Positions 16,090 through 26,143 of a DNA stretch of 43,306 bases are shown here, piece by piece. How positions within the stretch are numbered: position 1 is the stretch's first letter; each line of letters starts with the position of its first letter. The stretch covers positions 1 to 43,306 of the forward strand of contig JAHEKE010000146.1 in NCBI GenBank assembly GCA_024638505.1. Direction: 5' to 3'. This stretch comes from Gammaproteobacteria bacterium. GTDB lineage: Bacteria > Pseudomonadota > Gammaproteobacteria > Arenicellales > JAANXG01. Position numbers and translations under genes: made by a program. A model generated the notes under the pieces. The model did no database searches and was not told the origin of the DNA. It worked only from the letters and a program-made list of their open reading frames with translations.

Positions 16090-17028
16090 ATGACAATCGT
16101 GACCGAGAGCAGACCCAGCTTTGTCATCATGGGCAGTGGAGGCGTCGGAGGGTATTTTGGCGCGCGTTTAGCTCAGGCTGGTTTCGATGTCTCGTTTATT
16201 GCGCGGGGCGCGCATCTGCACGCCATCAGAAATACCGGGCTGAGAATAGAGGGGCCAGAAGAATGCTTCACCATCTCAGCGCATGCCACCGAAAATCCGG
16301 CTGATCTCAACCCGCCCGATTTTGTTTTGTTTGCCGTCAAGCTCTGGGATACGGAACCAGCGGGCGCCGCGCTGCAGGCCTGCCTTGGACAGGACTCTGC
16401 AGTTCTGTCGCTGCAGAACGGCGTGGAATCGGAAGACGTACTGTGCGCACTGCTTGGACCCCAGCGAATCCTCGGTGGGGTGGCTGAGATCTCGGCCGCA
16501 ATCGCAGAACCCGGACTAATCAGACGGGTCAGCCCATTCGCCCGCGTGCGCTTGGGAGAGCTGGATCACCAGCGATCACCGCGTTCAATCAGGCTGGCGT
16601 TAGCGCTCGGCGCTGCAGGCATTGAAGTGGATCATGCACAGGATATTGTCGCTGCGATCTGGAACAAGTTTCTATTCCTGGTGGGGTTGAGCGCGCTGAC
16701 TGCGCTGACCCGACAGCCGATCGGCAGAATACGCGAGGATCCAGATACCAGGGGTCTGTTCGAGCAGATTATACGGGAAGTCCTGACAATTGCCCGGGCG
16801 AAAGGGATCAGCCTGCCGGAGGATACCATCGCGGAGCGCATGCAGTTTGCGGATAATCTGCCCGCCGAGTTCATGGCCTCCATGGCGCTCGACCTAAAAC
16901 GCGGCAGCCGTCTGGAGCTGGACTGGCTGTCTGGCGCGGTGGTCCGTTTGGGAAAAGAGCTCGACCTCCCCACGCCGGCGAACCGCTTTGTCTACACTGC
17001 CTTGAAGCTGGTAAAAGACGGCAGTTAG
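16090..17028 (+). CDS. panE: 2-dehydropantoate 2-reductase (ketopantoate reductase)
   Basis: The 312-residue protein fits PanE/ApbA, which reduces ketopantoate to pantoate with NADPH in pantothenate and CoA synthesis. The NADPH motif is MGSGGVGGYFGARL (about 14-27). The catalytic Lys193 is in AAIWNKFLF and the conserved acidic/hydroxyl-binding part is around Glu276 in RGSRLELDWLSG. Family members with the same fold also reduce other 2-keto acids, so the exact substrate is likely rather than certain. A hairpin follows directly at the stop codon. Confidence 0.88.
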   Translation: MTIVTESRPSFVIMGSGGVGGYFGARLAQAGFDVSFIARGAHLHAIRNTGLRIEGPEECFTISAHATENPADLNPPDFVLFAVKLWDTEPAGAALQACLGQDSAVLSLQNGVESEDVLCALLGPQRILGGVAEISAAIAEPGLIRRVSPFARVRLGELDHQRSPRSIRLALALGAAGIEVDHAQDIVAAIWNKFLFLVGLSALTALTRQPIGRIREDPDTRGLFEQIIREVLTIARAKGISLPEDTIAERMQFADNLPAEFMASMALDLKRGSRLELDWLSGAVVRLGKELDLPTPANRFVYTALKLVKDGS

Positions 17029-17050
17029 CCGGGCACCGGCGACGCTTTTT
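17028..17050 (+). terminator. Likely intrinsic terminator after panE
   Basis: GCCGG (17028-17032) and CCGGC (17036-17040) pair around GCA, followed after five bases by TTTTT (17046-17050). It starts at the last base of the panE stop codon and lies between panE and the convergent sulfotransferase gene. The stem is short, so termination may be partial. Confidence 0.55.
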
Positions 17051-17059
17051 CCGCTTCAC

Positions 17060-17890
17060 TTACCACTGGAACTCGTCACCGAGCAGCTCGATCAAAGCTT
17101 GATTGGATGTGCGGAAGTACCGCTCCAGATAGTCGCGGGTGTCGCTGGATAATTCTGCATAGCTTCCCGCTTCCTGCGCTCGCAGATCTTCCGGGTAGAC
17201 TTCCGCTATACCGAGGAACCTGTATACCCGCTGCAGCACCGGCCTGGGATGCACAAAGAAATCCTCGCTTTTGATAAAAATAAACTGCTCGCGCTCGAAA
17301 TACTTGAACCAGTTTTCGATGCGCGCCGCATACAACCCGCGCAGTAGGTATAGCCGGCTGCCGTGCAGCGACAGGTTGTCGTTTGCTATGGACTGCTCGA
17401 AAGTTGGAAGATCGTTACGTTTCAGCTGGCGCACGTGCATGCTGTATTCCGAATAAGCCCGGTCTATCGGATTTCTCAACAGCACAATCAGCTTTACCTC
17501 TGGCACATCCTGTTTCAATTTTTGCGGCGCTGTTTCCGAGTACAGGTAATTCGGTGAGGCCTCGCCCGTTTTTTTACCCGCGCTTGTAGCTTTCAGCGGA
17601 AAAAAACTTTTGTACCAACCTATGCTCTTTCCACTCTGCGCATAATAATTGTAGTAGTGAATCTCCTTTTCAACGGACAACTCAAGTTCAGGGTGCTGGG
17701 CAAGGTAGTAGAACATGGATGACGTTCCAGCTTTCTGCGCACCAATGATGATGAAATCGGGCAGTCTCCTCCATGGACTGCTCAAACGCCGATAGCAGTG
17801 AGCCGCGTTGAGCAACTGCTTCTTGAGCGATTTCATATAGGCTTTGGGCAACGCGCCTGCTTTCATTATTTGTTCTGGATTCGCAGCCAA
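17060..17890 (-). CDS. Sulfotransferase domain protein (heparan-type)
   Basis: The 276-residue protein carries both PAPS-binding signatures of the carbohydrate sulfotransferase fold: the 5'-phosphosulfate loop FIIIGAQKAGTSSMFY (about 46-61) and the 3'-phosphate motif LLRNPIDRAYSEYSMH (about 137-152). It also has KEIHYY near 75-80, typical of heparan N-sulfotransferase-like enzymes. It moves sulfate from PAPS to a hydroxyl or amine; bacterial targets are mostly unknown. The start is TTG 17890 right after GGGAGGGACA; ATG 17866 is an alternative. It lies 70 bases after the DddP-like gene on the same strand and is probably the last gene of that operon. Confidence 0.87.
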   Translation of the reverse strand: MAANPEQIMKAGALPKAYMKSLKKQLLNAAHCYRRLSSPWRRLPDFIIIGAQKAGTSSMFYYLAQHPELELSVEKEIHYYNYYAQSGKSIGWYKSFFPLKATSAGKKTGEASPNYLYSETAPQKLKQDVPEVKLIVLLRNPIDRAYSEYSMHVRQLKRNDLPTFEQSIANDNLSLHGSRLYLLRGLYAARIENWFKYFEREQFIFIKSEDFFVHPRPVLQRVYRFLGIAEVYPEDLRAQEAGSYAELSSDTRDYLERYFRTSNQALIELLGDEFQW

Positions 17891-17960
17891 TGTCCCTCCC
17901 GATTGGTCTGGCGTGGATCAACTTTAACTGGCTGTTTGCCCGGCAATAAGGCGGGCGGCT

Positions 17961-19283
17961 TTACGGCAACAGCAGTTCATCTTCAAAGGGAAAGCGGGAC
18001 AGCGTAATGGGCCCACTGGACGTTACCAGCACCATGTTTTCAAGTTTCACCCCCTCGTAACCGCCAACTTCCCCGACGTAACTCTCCACGCACATTACCA
18101 TACCTGGTTGCAGCACACCCGAGTAGGCAAACTGTTGCTCTCCAGGATAATAAAGCACGGGCCACTCGTCCCCCATACCAATGCCGTGCATCAAACAGGG
18201 ATAGGGCTGGTCCCCCAATCCATCCGGCTGGATATAGCGCTTAGCAACGATCGCCTCAAAGCTTGCGCCGGCTTGCAGTAGCTGCGCGTTGTGCTGCACC
18301 TCGGCATGGGCTTGGCTGTACAGCTGCTTCTGCCGGCGCGTGGGTTTTCCCGGACTACAGAAAAACGCGCGGGAGATATCTGCACCATAGCCGAATGGCC
18401 CGATCATCCCACAATCAAATACCAGCAGTTCTCCCGGTCGGATCATTCTGGATGACGCCTCCTGCTGCCAGGGATTGGTGCGGTCACCGGACGAGAGCAA
18501 TCGATACTCGATCCATTCCCCACCGCGTTGGATGTTGGCCTGCCAGATCAAGCTCCAGATCTCAACCTCGGTCAATCCCGGACGCAGTGCAGCGCGCATG
18601 CGGGCCATGCCGTCCTCTGCCACGGCGATGGCGCAATTCATGCACAGGATTTCCTCCGGACTCTTGATTGCGCGCGCCGCAGCCAGGACTCCGGCCGTGT
18701 CTTTAACTTGCACCGATAAATCAGCAAGGGCGGCGGTGGCGCAGGTGCCGACTCTTTCCACGCCAAGCCGCCGATTACCGCCAGCATGCTGGTCGACCAG
18801 GTCGGCTATCTGTTGGGCCCATTGCCACGCCCACTCCTGCGCGCGGTAACCGGCAAACATGTAGGACAGCGGGAGCACGTCGTCGCGTAGTTCGTCAATG
18901 GTCTCCAGCTGGGCACCGCTGAATCTGCCCGGCTCCGCCTCGAAATAAACGACCGGTCCTTCAGCCGGGATAAACAGGTAACCGGCGTGAATGTGGGTTT
19001 GATAGAGCGCACAGTTACGGACCCCGGTCGAGTAGCGTATGGACAAAGGGTCAAACAACACGATTGCCCCATAGTCATGCGCTTTGATCTGCTCGCGTAC
19101 TCGCTGCAGGCGATACGCCCGAAGGCGGGGAATATCGATGATTCCCTCTGTGTCAACCAGCTGTGTCGGCGGCGTTTTATAAGCAGCCTGCTCAAGCGTT
19201 AAGGGCTGTGGCTTAGCTGAAATCGTTTGACTATAGTCAGTACTGTCTTTTTTCATTAAACGCCCGCATTGTTTTTTTCCCAT
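17961..19283 (-). CDS. M24-fold protein resembling DMSP lyase DddP
   Basis: The 440-residue protein has the M24 aminopeptidase/creatinase fold. Its metal-site spacing is that of DddP rather than peptidases: Asp290 and Asp302 are 12 apart (peptidases 11), with His366, Glu400 and Glu415. Tyr361 in YPCLMHG and GDEWP (371-375) also follow DddP, as does the C-terminal run GYEGVKLENMVLV. However, the extra Asp that DddP carries two residues after the first ligand is Gly292 here. It may be a true DMSP lyase variant, or a hydrolase or lyase on another small substrate. The start is ATG 19283; ATG 19256 is possible. It begins 15 bases after the class II aldolase gene. Confidence 0.8.
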   Translation of the reverse strand: MGKKQCGRLMKKDSTDYSQTISAKPQPLTLEQAAYKTPPTQLVDTEGIIDIPRLRAYRLQRVREQIKAHDYGAIVLFDPLSIRYSTGVRNCALYQTHIHAGYLFIPAEGPVVYFEAEPGRFSGAQLETIDELRDDVLPLSYMFAGYRAQEWAWQWAQQIADLVDQHAGGNRRLGVERVGTCATAALADLSVQVKDTAGVLAAARAIKSPEEILCMNCAIAVAEDGMARMRAALRPGLTEVEIWSLIWQANIQRGGEWIEYRLLSSGDRTNPWQQEASSRMIRPGELLVFDCGMIGPFGYGADISRAFFCSPGKPTRRQKQLYSQAHAEVQHNAQLLQAGASFEAIVAKRYIQPDGLGDQPYPCLMHGIGMGDEWPVLYYPGEQQFAYSGVLQPGMVMCVESYVGEVGGYEGVKLENMVLVTSSGPITLSRFPFEDELLLP

Positions 19284-19298
19284 CGTGTGCGGGGTAGA

Positions 19299-20066
19299 TC
19301 AGGTTCTGTAGTCTGGCTCTTCTTCATCCAGGATTGCCTGCAATTCACTGAAGTGCTTTTGCGCCAGGCCCTGGTAGCCCTCCCATTGCCGAGCCGTCTT
19401 TTCCGCAGTCTTTGCGGACAGTAGTTTGACAGGCTTGCCGGAACCATAGGCGAGCACCAGATTCTTTGCTGCACGCTCAAAGTAATACAGATCATCAAAA
19501 GCTTCGGCTACTGATGGCGCCACCACGAGAATGCCATGGTTGCCCATAATCATGATCTTATTGTTACCGAGAAGTTTTGCGCACCGCTCACCCTCCTGCT
19601 CAAACGCCATACCGTCGAAACTGTCATCGATTACCACCCGGTTATAGAATCGCGCACTATTTTGATCTATGGCCAACATGGTGCTGTCAGCCAGGCTGGC
19701 CAATACCGTGGAATATATCGGATGCGCATGCAGCACACATCGCGCGTGCGGACAATGCCGGTGCAGCGATCCGTGCAGTCCCCAGGCAGTGGGATCAGGC
19801 GCATCCTTAGCCTGCATCGTGTTATGATCGTGGGCATCAACCAGCAGCAGTTCACTGGCCCGAATGCGCGAGAAATGGCGCCCGTTGGGATTAATCAAAA
19901 ACCTGCTGCCATCTCCCGACACGGATAAACTGAAATGGTTAGCCACGGATTCGTGCATATCCAAGCGGAACGCCCAGCGAAAGGCACAGGCTAGATTGAC
20001 GCGATGATCATAATCAGGATCTGAATCCACTTGTTTGTTATGCTCCTTAACCTCACGGATCGCCAT
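19299..20066 (-). CDS. Class II aldolase/adducin family protein
   Basis: The 255-residue protein has the zinc ligands of class II aldolases: His113 and His115 in LHAHP and His177 in GNHG. The catalytic Glu of fuculose-phosphate aldolase should lie 19 residues before the first His; here that place is Ala94 (PTAWGLHGS). This matches the adducin-like branch, whose chemistry is largely unproven, so retro-aldol activity should not be assumed. Start ATG 20066 follows AGGAG with eight bases between. It is the first gene of a leftward operon with the DddP-like and sulfotransferase genes and is divergent from phnA. Confidence 0.85.
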   Translation of the reverse strand: MAIREVKEHNKQVDSDPDYDHRVNLACAFRWAFRLDMHESVANHFSLSVSGDGSRFLINPNGRHFSRIRASELLLVDAHDHNTMQAKDAPDPTAWGLHGSLHRHCPHARCVLHAHPIYSTVLASLADSTMLAIDQNSARFYNRVVIDDSFDGMAFEQEGERCAKLLGNNKIMIMGNHGILVVAPSVAEAFDDLYYFERAAKNLVLAYGSGKPVKLLSAKTAEKTARQWEGYQGLAQKHFSELQAILDEEEPDYRT

Positions 20067-21446
<1,380 letters not shown>

Positions 21447-21467
21447 TCGTAAGCGGAGAATTTGCAT

Positions 21468-22922
21468 ATGAGTGCACCAGTAGAACGAATCAGTCCAGCC
21501 CGACACGAAAAGATGCGGATAGCAGGACAACAGGTGGACGGCGAAAGCGGGAGCAGCATAGAAGTTCTTAATCCTTACAACAACACTGTGGTGGGCACCG
21601 TTCCCCGCGCCAGCCGATCGCAGGTTGCGAAAGCGTTCGAAATTGCTGCCGAATACACGCCAAAACTGAGCCGCTACGAACGTCAGCGCATACTGCTCGA
21701 TACGGCTACTATCCTTGATCAGCGCCGGGCAGAAATTTCCGACCTGATCACAGCGGAGTGTGGTTTGTCGAAAAAAGATTCCCTGTATGAGGTTGGTCGT
21801 GCGTTTGACGTATTCACCTTGGCCGGCCAGATGTGCATCATCGATGACGGGGAGATTTTCTCATGCGATCTGACGCCGCATGGAAAAAAAAGAAAGATAT
21901 TCACCCAGCGGGAACCGCTCAAAGCCATATCGGCCATCACCCCGTTCAATCACCCGTTGAATATGGTCGCGCATAAGATCGCCCCGTCAATTGCCACCAA
22001 CAACTGCATGGTGTGCAAACCAACGGAATTGACTCCCCTGACCGCGCTGGTCCTAGCCGATGTGCTGTATGAAGCCGGTCTCCCCCCCGCAATGCTCTCC
22101 GTTGTCACCGGCCTGCCGGAAGACATAGGAGACGAAATGATTACCAACGAACACGCCGAGCTGATTACCTTTACCGGAAGCGTACCCGTTGGCAAGTATA
22201 TTGCGAGAACCGCAGGCTACCGCAGAACTGTCCTCGAACTGGGGGGCAACGCTCCTTTGATCGTGATGCAAGACGCGGACCTGGATAAAGCGGCTGAGCT
22301 CGCCGTCGCGGGCGCTACCAAGAATTCCGGCCAGCGCTGCACGGCAGTCAAGCGAATACTCTGTGTCGAATCCGTCGCGGATGAATTCGCATCCCTCGCC
22401 ACGGCAAAAGCCAAAAGCCTCAAGTACGGCGACCCTATGGATGCAGAGACCGATATCGGAACCGTGATCCACGAACAGGCAGCAAGATTGTTTGAAGCAA
22501 GAGTCAACGATGCGGTGGACAAAGGCGCTGAACTTCTTTACGGCAACGAGCGAAAGGGAGCCTTGTATTCCCCGACCGTTATCGATCATGTTCCCTACGA
22601 CTGCGAGCTGGTGCGGGAGGAAACCTTTGGCCCGCCGATTCCAATCATTCGGGTTAAGGATGTAGACGATGCGATAAGAGTAGCCAATGCATCGGCTTTC
22701 GGCTTGTCGTCCGGGGTCTGTACCAACCGACTGGATTACATCACCCGTTTCATTAATGAACTGCAGACCGGAACGGTGAATATATGGGAAGTTCCGGGCT
22801 ACCGCATCGAGATGTCTCCCTTCGGCGGCATCAAGGATTCGGGCCTCGGCTACAAAGAAGGGGTGATTGAGGCGATGAAGAGCTTCACCAACGTTAAAAC
22901 ATTTTCGCTGCCTTGGCAGTGA
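21468..22922 (+). CDS. phnY: Phosphonoacetaldehyde dehydrogenase PhnY (aldehyde dehydrogenase family)
   Basis: The 484-residue ALDH starts at ATG 21468, nine bases after GGAG; a TTG two codons earlier is less likely. The catalytic Cys291 is in [10 protein letters not shown] and the general base Glu257 is in VLELGGNAP. The NAD-binding loop is FTGSVPVG. Arg290 before the Cys, His162 in PFNHPL and Arg111 in VGRAF are at positions where PhnY binds the phosphonate group, though I recall these positions only approximately. It oxidises phosphonoacetaldehyde to phosphonoacetate, feeding PhnA directly upstream. No phnW transaminase gene exists in the window. Confidence 0.9.
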   Translation: MSAPVERISPARHEKMRIAGQQVDGESGSSIEVLNPYNNTVVGTVPRASRSQVAKAFEIAAEYTPKLSRYERQRILLDTATILDQRRAEISDLITAECGLSKKDSLYEVGRAFDVFTLAGQMCIIDDGEIFSCDLTPHGKKRKIFTQREPLKAISAITPFNHPLNMVAHKIAPSIATNNCMVCKPTELTPLTALVLADVLYEAGLPPAMLSVVTGLPEDIGDEMITNEHAELITFTGSVPVGKYIARTAGYRRTVLELGGNAPLIVMQDADLDKAAELAVAGATKNSGQRCTAVKRILCVESVADEFASLATAKAKSLKYGDPMDAETDIGTVIHEQAARLFEARVNDAVDKGAELLYGNERKGALYSPTVIDHVPYDCELVREETFGPPIPIIRVKDVDDAIRVANASAFGLSSGVCTNRLDYITRFINELQTGTVNIWEVPGYRIEMSPFGGIKDSGLGYKEGVIEAMKSFTNVKTFSLPWQ

Positions 22923-23129
22923 CTGAGAGTTGACAGGTTGAGTAAACGCCGCGGTAAAACGGAGATCTGAACTTGCGCACGGTCTCGGCTCTATCTGTGC
23001 ACAGCCTGCATAATCCTCCCGGTCTATTTGCGGATTTACGGTGTAACCTGAGACAGTTCTTCTCGGTCACTATTTGTCAGCGCTGAATGCAGACGGGTGT
23101 CCGCTACAGAATTTGAAGCACAAACTTAG

Positions 23130-23468
23130 TCAGTCCAAGTCCTCCAACCGGGTCAGGCGCATGTGGATTGCATATTGCTTGTCACCGGCCGGGCTGATCT
23201 TACCTGCGATCCTTCCATCCTTTTTGATCTTTCCTTTTAAGGATGTTTTCAGCTTTTTCTTTTTACTGCCGAACAAGGTGCGAACATCACCATACTGTGT
23301 GGCAGAAGTCTGTGCAGCGAAACTATCGCCATCCACTTGATAGCTACCGATTGTGTAATGATGAGCGCTGGCTGAAAGATAGCGGCCATTCTGCATGAAC
23401 ACTGTAGCGAGATGTTCCCAGCCATGGAGACCCATCATCTCTAATTTCCATACTCCTTCGATACTCAT
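23130..23468 (-). CDS. Small beta-rich protein, possibly GrlR-like
   Basis: The 112-residue protein begins MSIEGVWKLEMM and has a run of short strands (GRYLSASAHHYTIGSYQVDG), then a lysine-rich segment (FGSKKKKLKTSLKGKIKK). The pattern of a calycin-like small barrel with GSY near the middle resembles GrlR-type regulators, but the match is by eye only. It is the last gene of a leftward run of envelope and stress genes and lies 60 bases after the universal stress protein. Start ATG follows GGGTAG. Confidence 0.6.
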   Translation of the reverse strand: MSIEGVWKLEMMGLHGWEHLATVFMQNGRYLSASAHHYTIGSYQVDGDSFAAQTSATQYGDVRTLFGSKKKKLKTSLKGKIKKDGRIAGKISPAGDKQYAIHMRLTRLEDLD

Positions 23469-23528
23469 GTTATCTACCCGTGTAAAAATAAGCCCGCATG
23501 CTAACGCGCTTTCCCACGTTCTAACAAC

Positions 23529-24053
23529 TTATTGTGACAAGACCAGGCAGGGGCATTTCGCCTTCCTGTCAACGGCCTCGGCGACGCTGCTGTGAACGAG
23601 GTCGCCGAGGATCGATCGTCGCTCGTGGCCCATTACGATCAGATCGGCATCCGCCTCTGAGGCCACCTCCAGAATCGCTGCCGCCACGTCGCCAGAGCGA
23701 ACGAAGGTCTTCACGGCCTTCACATCCTTGGCTTTGGTGTACGCTTCGGCCTGGCTGACAACGCTGTCGGCGATCTCCACGGCCAGGCGGGACACCGCCT
23801 CCGCCCGCTGCATATCAGCTTTCATAGTTCCGGTTTGATAAGCGAAGCGGTCGATTGTGCCGCTGTAGGAGGGCGTGCTGATGACCCCCTCGATCTGAGC
23901 TTCATGGATAAGGTCGTCGGTTATTTCTCCGGGTTCCGTGACGTAAAGGATTCCCAGTTTGGTTTCATACCTGTCGGCCAGCGCGCAGGCCGTTTCGAGT
24001 ATGGAGCGGGTTGTCTTACCCCCATCGATCGCGACCAGAATTCGATCATACAT
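23529..24053 (-). CDS. Universal stress protein (UspA family)
   Basis: The 174-residue single-domain Usp starts MYDRILVAIDGGKTTRSI, with Asp10 in the nucleotide-binding strand. It ends with ADLIVMGHERRSILGDLVHSSVAEAV. The canonical ATP motif GxxG-x9-G-S/T is changed here (Arg for the second Gly and Ser for the last), so ATP binding may be weak or absent. Ribosome site AGGA, nine bases before ATG. It sits with other small envelope and stress genes and is probably expressed with them. Confidence 0.9.
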   Translation of the reverse strand: MYDRILVAIDGGKTTRSILETACALADRYETKLGILYVTEPGEITDDLIHEAQIEGVISTPSYSGTIDRFAYQTGTMKADMQRAEAVSRLAVEIADSVVSQAEAYTKAKDVKAVKTFVRSGDVAAAILEVASEADADLIVMGHERRSILGDLVHSSVAEAVDRKAKCPCLVLSQ

Positions 24054-24225
24054 TGTCGGTTATCCTCTTCGGTTATCGAATGAATCTAATCCCCCACCGC
24101 AAGGGCCTGCGGGGGCCGTTAGCCACAGGGATTCAGTTTAAAGATAAGTACGTAGGTCGGATTGAACTTACGTTTGTTGTCTTGCTTCATCTTCATTTTG
24201 GTTGCCTTCTCTGCCCCCGCTGTTG

Positions 24226-24489
24226 TTACCGCAGCGCGCTTAAATTAGCGGTCAACGCAACGTTGGCGCGCTTTACCTCTTCGCTAATCTTATGCGCCAT
24301 ATCAGCTTCGGGACCGCAACAGATTACGGTAGCCTTCTTGTGTGCGTGCGCGGTTTGCTCTACCGTCTTGATCAGCGTCTGCTCGATGATTCTAGATATT
24401 TTTTGTCGGTCCTCTTCTGAGACATCAGTGTTGGGAAACGCTTTCTGCAGTTTTGCAACGGTTTCATCTGCCAGTTGTTTCAGGGACAT
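24226..24489 (-). CDS. Small helical protein, unknown function
   Basis: The 87-residue protein (MSLKQLADETVAKLQKAF...) is mostly alpha-helical and contains a Cys pair in VICCGPEADMAHKI. It starts at ATG 24489 with GGAG eight bases upstream, which makes translation likely. I do not recognise a family. It lies between a small acidic frame and the universal stress protein gene in the same leftward run. Confidence 0.6.
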   Translation of the reverse strand: MSLKQLADETVAKLQKAFPNTDVSEEDRQKISRIIEQTLIKTVEQTAHAHKKATVICCGPEADMAHKISEEVKRANVALTANLSALR

Positions 24490-24567
24490 AGTGAATCTCC
24501 TCTATGGATCGATTAGATGCAGGCGGGAAGGAAGTATCCCCCACCCCGCCTTTACCTTGTTGTTGAA

Positions 24568-24720
24568 TCAGCCCTCTTGTTTCGCATACTGCTCTTCCCT
24601 AGCTTCAAGTTCCGCTTCCAAGGTGACTGCCTGCGCGACATAGGCTTCTACAAAAGTGTCGAACTCTGCCGCCATCTCTCGCTCTTCGGCCGCATCTGCC
24701 GCGTCCAGTTCGGCATCCAA
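24568..24720 (-). CDS. Small acidic Ala/Glu-rich protein, start uncertain
   Basis: The leftward frame is open from 24777 to TGA 24568. It encodes an acidic helical peptide ending MAAEFDTFVEAYVAQAV-TLEAELEAREEQYAKQEG. Amino-acid composition looks like a real protein. Candidate starts are TTG 24720 (50 residues) and ATG 24675 (35 residues); neither has a good ribosome site. The open frame continues upstream without any start, so the 5' part may be damaged. It fills the 342-base gap between the holin-like gene and the 87-residue protein gene. Confidence 0.4.
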   Translation of the reverse strand: MDAELDAADAAEEREMAAEFDTFVEAYVAQAVTLEAELEAREEQYAKQEG

Positions 24721-24831
24721 CGCTGCGATGTGTCGAGATCTTCGCTTGACAGGTTGGGTTGTGCGGTTTGACTTCTCTCAGGTCGCGGGTTGCAAATCAT
24801 TCGATTTGAGTGTGGCTCTCTTTTTTCATTG

Positions 24832-25305
24832 TCAGTCTCGCTTGACGGCCTTGATCAGCATACTGACCAGAGGTCCCAGGGCGCCCACAGCCCCGCTGGT
24901 CATACTCGCAAAACCTGAGCGGATGCGTTTAACGTCGTCAGTGATCTGCCTCAGTTGGCTCTTGACGTGTTCAATGTCAGCGCTGAGTTCGGTATACGCC
25001 ATATCCCGAATTTCACGGGCGAGCGCCTCCTCGCTCTCCGCCGGGCCGGCGCGTTTTGCAATGAGGATTACAATGATTGCAATAAACGTGTCGATCAGGG
25101 CCACCACGAAAGCCGCCCATGCAGGCCCCATGCTGGGCGTCAAGGCGTGGTAAAGCGCCAGCGTCATCATCGCCAGTCCCAATAACAGGAATACCATAGC
25201 GACAGAGAAAAACGCAGACCGAGCGGCTGCCCGGCGGGCATGAATCTGCGCCAGTGCGAGTTCGGCCCGAACAAGGATCTGGAGTTTGAGTACGGGATCA
25301 GACAT
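24832..25305 (-). CDS. Holin-superfamily membrane protein (YqjE/DUF1469-like)
   Basis: The 157-residue protein has an N-terminal amphipathic helix (MSDPVLKLQILVRAELALAQIHARRAAA), two membrane helices (about 30-55 and 61-85) and a charged helical tail with heptad-like spacing (DIEHVKSQLRQITDDVKRI). This is the layout of YqjE-type 'phage holin family' proteins, which are not phage lysis proteins but accompany YqjD on envelope or ribosome stress. The YqjD-like gene lies 31 bases upstream, as in E. coli yqjDE. Confidence 0.7.
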   Translation of the reverse strand: MSDPVLKLQILVRAELALAQIHARRAAARSAFFSVAMVFLLLGLAMMTLALYHALTPSMGPAWAAFVVALIDTFIAIIVILIAKRAGPAESEEALAREIRDMAYTELSADIEHVKSQLRQITDDVKRIRSGFASMTSGAVGALGPLVSMLIKAVKRD

Positions 25306-25336
25306 CTGATTTATCTCACTTTCTCAGTTAATCCAC

Positions 25337-25639
25337 TTAGCGTCCGAGGCGGCCAATGAGAACGCCCAGGGCAAACACGATCAGTAACACTGAGGGTTTT
25401 GTTTCCCTGAGGTCCTTATCGAGTGAATCCAGAAGTTCATGGAATTGCGCCGCTAGATCGTGTTGACCCTCACTCTCCGCGCCAGGTGTCGCCTCAACAG
25501 CAGCATCTACCGGTTCTTCATCGGATGGCGTTTCCGAATCTGGTTCACTTGACTTAGCAGAAGCTTCACGCTCACTTTTCAGCGTACTCAACTGCGCGCG
25601 TAATGATTCAATCTCCGCGCGGAGGTTTTCATCGGCCAT
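25337..25639 (-). CDS. YqjD/ElaB-like tail-anchored membrane protein
   Basis: The 100-residue protein has a coiled N-terminus ([20 protein letters not shown]), an acidic Ser/Glu-rich linker and one C-terminal helix (about 82-98) ending [10 protein letters not shown]-tail anchored proteins of the DUF883/YqjD type bind ribosomes and sit in the inner membrane in stationary phase; assignment here rests on layout and the partner gene rather than clear sequence identity. Its ATG overlaps the 3' end of the AI-2E transporter remnant by 11 bases, so the two were once coupled. Confidence 0.6.
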   Translation of the reverse strand: MADENLRAEIESLRAQLSTLKSEREASAKSSEPDSETPSDEEPVDAAVEATPGAESEGQHDLAAQFHELLDSLDKDLRETKPSVLLIVFALGVLIGRLGR

Positions 25640-26007
25640 GGTTAAGACTCGTCGTGACTTTTTTTTGATCCACTGCCGGCCGGTCGCCCGGGCCAGCGGG
25701 TGGCGCGGGGCTCAGCAAAACGGCGAACCATTGGGTTTGTGGGTTGGCTTGAGCAGTAAATTTTACCACCATACTAAAGGGCACAGAGAGCAACATCCCC
25801 ACCGGCCCAAACATCCATCCCCAGAAAACCAGAGACAGGAATACCGGCAGCGTAGACAACCCGACACGCCGGCCCATGATCATGGGCTCGACAATGTTGC
25901 CGATCAGGCTGTTGACCGCGAGGTAGATGTCGATCAAAAACTGCTGCAGGGCGCCCTCCGTGCAGGATGCTGGCGATGGTCAGTGGACCGACCATGTATG
26001 GGTTGGC
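25629..26007 (-). pseudogene. AI-2E family transporter, C-terminal remnant with a frameshift
   Basis: The last 100 or so residues of an AI-2E/PerM-type membrane exporter are clear: [41 protein letters not shown] and [13 protein letters not shown]. The N-terminal two-thirds are missing. The segment just before ([15 protein letters not shown]) is in a different frame, so there is an indel near 25950, and an in-frame stop lies at 26008-26010. The surviving 3' end still overlaps the YqjD-like start, so the original operon order is kept. A sequencing error cannot be excluded for the frameshift, but the missing N-terminal part argues for real decay. Confidence 0.7.
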
Positions 26008-26090
26008 TCATATTCATAGGCATCGCGCTGGTTGTCCTTGGGCTGATTGGGGGTTGCGCAGGACCAAAATATTTAGCCTGTGAGGAATGA
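25998..26090 (+). CDS. Possible 30-residue hydrophobic peptide
   Basis: The frame encodes MGWLIFIGIALVVLGLIGG followed by CAGPKYLACEE, a single hydrophobic helix with a short polar tail and a Cys in a lipobox-like context (LIGGC). It lies opposite the broken end of the AI-2E remnant. No ribosome site is visible, so it may be chance. Confidence 0.25.
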   Translation: MGWLIFIGIALVVLGLIGGCAGPKYLACEE

Positions 26091-26143
26091 CTTTGGTTTA
26101 ATATACCACTTTATTGCCGAAGTTCTGACCAAAGAGCAGACAC

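Noticed and set aside
24832-25305. Holin-like protein as evidence for a prophage
   Set aside because: No phage structural, lysis or integrase genes are near; YqjE-type proteins share this fold and the YqjD-like gene is adjacent.
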